Assembly: GCA_910585605.1 (NCBI GenBank)
Contig: CAJUFL010000087.1
Span: 1-9,626 of the forward strand
Direction of reading: 5' to 3'
DNA from: an uncultured Lachnospiraceae bacterium
GTDB lineage: Bacteria; Bacillota; Clostridia; Lachnospirales; Lachnospiraceae
Length of the DNA stretch: 9,626 bases
Of this stretch, positions 7,223 to 9,626 are shown one piece after another; positions within the stretch are counted from its first letter, which is position 1; each line of letters opens with the position of its first letter. Below the pieces are notes generated by a model, which did not search any database, was not told where the DNA came from, and saw only the letters and a list, made by a program, of their open reading frames with translations. The translations under genes and the position numbers were made by a program.

Positions 7223-8602
7223 TTAATCCTGTCCCCAGGTTTCATTTACGCTCTCAAGTGCAGCATTCCACTTCTTATTCCACTCAGCCATTACATCATC
7301 AAAGCTCTTAAATCCACTCTGAGACTGACCTAATGCAGTATCGATAATCTCTGCCTGATAAGAAGAACCACCCCAGAGATTCAATTCTGATTCATTGTGT
7401 ACTGCATCCCACTTACCGTCATTTTCAGCAGTAGCAACATTTGTAACGATAAATTCAACACCTTCAAAATCTGCAAGGTTTTCTGGAAGAGCAGCACCCT
7501 TTACGATAGAAATCTCCCCCTGCTTTTCTGCAAATCCTGACTCGTTAAGCATAAAATCAATCCAAGCTCTTGCAGTTGCCTTGTTATCGGAAGATGTAGG
7601 AATACCATAAGAATAGTCTGCATCTGCACCGGTGTAAACCTTACCGTCCTCTGCTGCTACAGGGAATGGCATATAACCGATGTCGTCCGGATGATCTCCT
7701 GCTTCCTTGAACTGGCTTACTGCCCATGAACCCATTACCATGCTGGCAATCTCGCCATTATTGATCATCGTCTTACTTGCCTCCCAGTCAGAAGTTACAG
7801 GATCGTCCTCACATAAACCGTTTTCTACGATCTGATACAAAAGATTGTAAACCTTGTATCCAGGCTTTCCTTCAGAAAAAGGATCCTGCTCGTTACACAT
7901 CTTATTATTTACATAATCACTATCACCTGAAACTGCTCCCACGTAACTCTGCCACTGAGACAATGCCCATGTATCATGATAGTTTGTATAATACGGAATC
8001 GCTTCTGTATTTTCTTTTACTTTCTTTAATGCATCGATAAATTCCTCTGAACTGGAAGGTACTCCCTCTACACCTGCCTCCTCAAATATTCTCTTATTGT
8101 AGGCAATACCGGAAGCATTTGCTCCGGAAGGAAGTCCGTATACAGTACCGTTATATGAACGGCTTGTTAAAAACTTCTCATCATACTGTGCTGAAAGCTC
8201 TTCAACCGTTCCCAGCGCTTCAAAATAAGTAGAATAATCTTTTGCCGCTACTGATGTCGGAACCATACAAACATCTCCGTAATCTCCGGCATTTAAACGA
8301 ATCGCAATGTCATCCTCATAGTTTTCCATTGCTTCAAACTTTACTTCTGTGCCAGGATACTTTTCCTGGAACTTCTTTGCATAATCTGCAAAATCAGTAT
8401 CCACCAAATCGGTTCTTTGTGTAAGTACTGTGATCTCTCCTGTAATATCACTTTCCTGGGCTGCCTCCGTTGTTGATGAAGCGTCATCTCCTGCTGTCGT
8501 TCCTTCTGTTGTATCTCCTCCACCCTGTCCACACGCTGCCAATGAGAATACCATAGCCGCAGCTAAAGCTGTACTTGCTGCTCTTTTCATAAATTTTCTC
8601 AT
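7223..8602 (-). CDS. Extracellular sugar-binding lipoprotein of an ABC importer
   Basis: A 459-residue family 1 solute-binding protein. The N-terminus is a lipoprotein signal: Met-Arg-Lys-Phe-Met-Lys-Arg, a hydrophobic stretch (8-20), and a lipobox LAAC with Cys24 as the lipidated residue. A Gly/Ser/Thr/acidic linker follows (about 25-52), then the binding domain beginning near EITVLTQRTD (55-64). The fold would sit on the outside of the membrane and deliver oligosaccharides to the two permeases encoded next. Aromatic residues are plentiful, including a tyrosine/tryptophan-rich stretch near 200-220 and WGGSSYQAE near 412, as expected for sugar stacking. It is the first gene of the leftward operon. 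The start ATG has AAAGGGG (8618-8612) eight bases upstream; the internal Met5 has no such site. Mannan-oligosaccharide specificity is inferred from the phosphorylases downstream. Confidence 0.93.
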   Translation of the reverse strand: MRKFMKRAASTALAAAMVFSLAACGQGGGDTTEGTTAGDDASSTTEAAQESDITGEITVLTQRTDLVDTDFADYAKKFQEKYPGTEVKFEAMENYEDDIAIRLNAGDYGDVCMVPTSVAAKDYSTYFEALGTVEELSAQYDEKFLTSRSYNGTVYGLPSGANASGIAYNKRIFEEAGVEGVPSSSEEFIDALKKVKENTEAIPYYTNYHDTWALSQWQSYVGAVSGDSDYVNNKMCNEQDPFSEGKPGYKVYNLLYQIVENGLCEDDPVTSDWEASKTMINNGEIASMVMGSWAVSQFKEAGDHPDDIGYMPFPVAAEDGKVYTGADADYSYGIPTSSDNKATARAWIDFMLNESGFAEKQGEISIVKGAALPENLADFEGVEFIVTNVATAENDGKWDAVHNESELNLWGGSSYQAEIIDTALGQSQSGFKSFDDVMAEWNKKWNAALESVNETWGQD

Positions 8603-8647
8603 AGATAAGTCCCCTTTCTAAATAAGTTATTTTTTCTTCGCTATTTA

Positions 8648-8712
8648 ATTATATTTAGCTTAAATTTAATATATATTATTTAGCTAAATAAATCACTACA
8701 TTATCTTGTCAA
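8648..8712 (-). promoter_or_regulatory. Candidate promoter(s) of the transport-catabolism operon
   Basis: On the minus strand there is a perfect TATAAT at 8653-8648 with no recognisable -35 at 16-18 bases, as often seen in activator-dependent promoters; it would give a leader of about 38 bases. Upstream there is also a perfect TTGACA (8712-8707), but its best-spaced -10 is only TATTTA (8690-8685, 16-base spacing). Either or both may be used. Confidence 0.45.
8676..8691. repeat. 16-bp perfect palindrome in the operon promoter
   Basis: TTATTTAGCTAAATAA reads the same on both strands and centres on 8683/8684. It lies just upstream of the TATAAT candidate of the operon and covers the weak -10 of the alternative promoter, so a protein bound here could affect either. 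A related non-palindromic copy lies at 8652-8664. Confidence 0.6.
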
Positions 8713-8728
8713 TTTTTAAATTATCTTG
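8700..8728. repeat. Direct repeat ATTATCTTG, 20-base period
   Basis: Two identical 9-mers begin at 8700 and 8720. About two helical turns separate them, the spacing of paired half-sites for AraC-type regulators. The right copy overlaps the -35 of the regulator's own promoter and the left one overlaps the TTGACA of the operon, so binding could act on both. Low-complexity chance matches are possible in this AT-rich spacer. Confidence 0.4.
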
Positions 8729-8753
8729 CTTTTTATTTATATTATGCTATAAT
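8726..8753 (+). promoter_or_regulatory. Promoter of the AraC-type regulator
   Basis: An extended -10, TGC-TATAAT (8745-8753), has TTGCTT (8726-8731) 16 bases upstream as a partial -35. Transcription would start near 8760, leaving a leader of about 107 bases before the ATG at 8867. Confidence 0.6.
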
Positions 8754-8815
8754 ATAAATAGATTCTATGGATATAACTGCATATTTTTCACAAGAGTAAT
8801 TGTTTTTTCTTTATT

Positions 8816-8848
8816 AATTTACTTAAATTATACAATAATTTACCTAAA
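8816..8848. repeat. Direct repeat AATTTAC(T/C)TAAA, 21-base period
   Basis: The 12-mers at 8816-8827 and 8837-8848 differ at one base and are exactly 21 bases apart, two turns of the helix. They lie in the regulator's leader, just before its Shine-Dalgarno (8855-8860). This fits a two-half-site operator for an AraC-family protein and possible autoregulation, but binding is inferred. Confidence 0.45.
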
Positions 8849-8854
8849 GTATTC

Positions 8855-8860
8855 AGGAGG
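8855..8860 (+). promoter_or_regulatory. Ribosome binding site of the regulator gene
   Basis: AGGAGG lies six bases before the ATG at 8867 and fixes the start; the longer upstream reading has no such site. Confidence 0.8.
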
Positions 8861-8866
8861 TACATT

Positions 8867-9592
8867 ATGGACTTTCATATTTTACTGGAAGAGGCTTCCA
8901 ACCATCTTCGATACCAAAAGCAGCTGCTAGATCATATGATTTTTCCGGAACCATGTGCAAAATATGCATTTACACTGCATGCCATTACAAAGTCAAGATT
9001 CCGTTACCCTTACGGGATCTCACTAAATTCTCTGCCGTGCCATGCATTTTTATATACCTTCAGTGGTTGCGCCAAGCTCTGCACCGGTCAGCACGAACAC
9101 GCCTTAACTAAAGATACTACTGCATGGTTTGACTGTTCCCATGGTTTTACGATAGAATTACCCAAAAGCAATGAGGATTGGGATTTTATTTTAATATTTG
9201 CCTCCGGGGAATCTCTGCCCGATTATTATGGCGATTTTACAGAAAACGGCGACATTACGATTTTCTCCCAGCACTCACCCGCCATCGCTGCAACCTTTCG
9301 CCAGATTTATTCTAATGCCATTTCGGGACAGGACGGAAATTTTTTGATTTTCCCAAAGCTTTTATGCGACCTGATCACGTATCTGACCCTGGACCGTTCC
9401 ATCCGAAACCGGTATGGCGAAGAACCGGAACATATCATTCAGATTATTAACTATATCAGGGAACACTATACCGAAAAAATAACCCTGGATTCCCTGTCCA
9501 GCCATTTTGCTCTCAGCAAATATAGCCTGTCCAGAAGCTTTACTTATTATATGAACCAGTCATTAATCGACTATTTAGTGTCTGCTGATTAG
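8867..9592 (+). pseudogene. AraC-family regulator, C-terminally truncated (probable frameshift)
   Basis: The frame encodes 241 residues: an N-terminal sensor-like region (about 35-115, beta-rich, cupin-like), a helical linker (about 135-185), and the start of the AraC DNA-binding domain (from about 187). The first helix-turn-helix is clear (ITLDSLSSHFALSKYSLSRSF, 205-225, first part typical), followed by the QSLIDYL helix. The frame then stops at a TAG (9590-9592), where family members continue with the connecting helix and the second helix-turn-helix, roughly 45-50 residues more. The next 34 bases in both other forward frames show AraC-like residues (IRLQ and TDF from 9588; KHLILLT from 9598), suggesting an indel. 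The start ATG follows AGGAGG by six bases. It may be a true pseudogene, a sequence error near the window end, or a short functional form. Its likely job was to control the divergent operon. Confidence 0.75.
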
Positions 9593-9626
9593 GTTGCAAA
9601 CACTTGATTTTACTGACTTTTGCCCC

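Larger units (their letters stand above)
8603..8866. promoter_or_regulatory. Divergent promoter region between operon and regulator
   Basis: The 264-base spacer is strongly AT-rich and holds no credible gene. It contains start signals for both directions plus several repeats: AAATAA-G-TTATTT (8620-8632), TATTTAGCT at 8652 and again at 8677, ATTATCTTG at 8700 and 8720, and AATTTACTTAAA/AATTTACCTAAA at 8816 and 8837. The divergent AraC-type regulator next to its likely target is a standard arrangement in sugar-use loci. No clear catabolite-repression (cre) box was found by eye. Confidence 0.8.

Noticed and set aside
8706..8711. TTGTCA as the -35 of the regulator promoter
   Set aside because: It is 36 bases from the TATAAT, too far; TTGCTT at 8726 is correctly spaced.
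1..9626. CRISPR arrays, tRNA or rRNA genes, insertion sequences, phage genes
   Set aside because: No periodic repeats with spacers, cloverleaf-like sequence, transposase or phage-like frames were seen on either strand.

Overview
The window looks like a piece of a Clostridia chromosome, most likely a gut Lachnospiraceae (Roseburia/Blautia/Ruminococcus type). The DNA is AT-rich with very AT-rich spacers, Shine-Dalgarno sites are strong (AGGAGG), and the proteins closely resemble the mannoside-degrading enzymes known from that group. Species cannot be fixed from the sequence.

Layout: a divergent promoter region (about 8603-8866) separates a rightward AraC-type regulator (8867-9592, apparently truncated) from a long leftward operon that fills the rest of the window. 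In order of transcription the operon encodes a solute-binding lipoprotein (8602-7223), two ABC permeases (7117-6179 and 6189-5278), a GH130 manno-oligosaccharide phosphorylase (5268-4243), a cellobiose/mannobiose 2-epimerase (4062-2890), a GH130 mannosylglucose phosphorylase (2897-1722), an SGNH-type acetylesterase (1572-40) and the first codons of another gene (22 to beyond the left edge). Several junctions overlap or nearly touch. Three junctions instead hold 105-180 base spacers with predicted RNA hairpins.

How the genes work together (inference from family knowledge): the binding protein and permeases import beta-manno-oligosaccharides, using an ATPase encoded elsewhere. The esterase strips acetyl groups. 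The first GH130 shortens the chains with phosphate, releasing mannose 1-phosphate. The epimerase turns mannobiose into mannosyl-glucose, and the second GH130 splits that into mannose 1-phosphate and glucose. This is the known cytoplasmic phosphorolytic route for beta-mannan. No secreted mannanase, alpha-galactosidase or ATPase is present in the window.

Points most worth a second look: a structured intergenic element at about 1576-1680 that supplies the esterase's ribosome binding site; a 16-bp-stem hairpin and a 20-bp palindrome between the first GH130 and the epimerase; repeated TTTA-N2-TAAA motifs and helically phased direct repeats in the divergent promoter; the loss of the regulator's second helix-turn-helix; and an epimerase start that should be the GTG at 4062, not the longer open frame.
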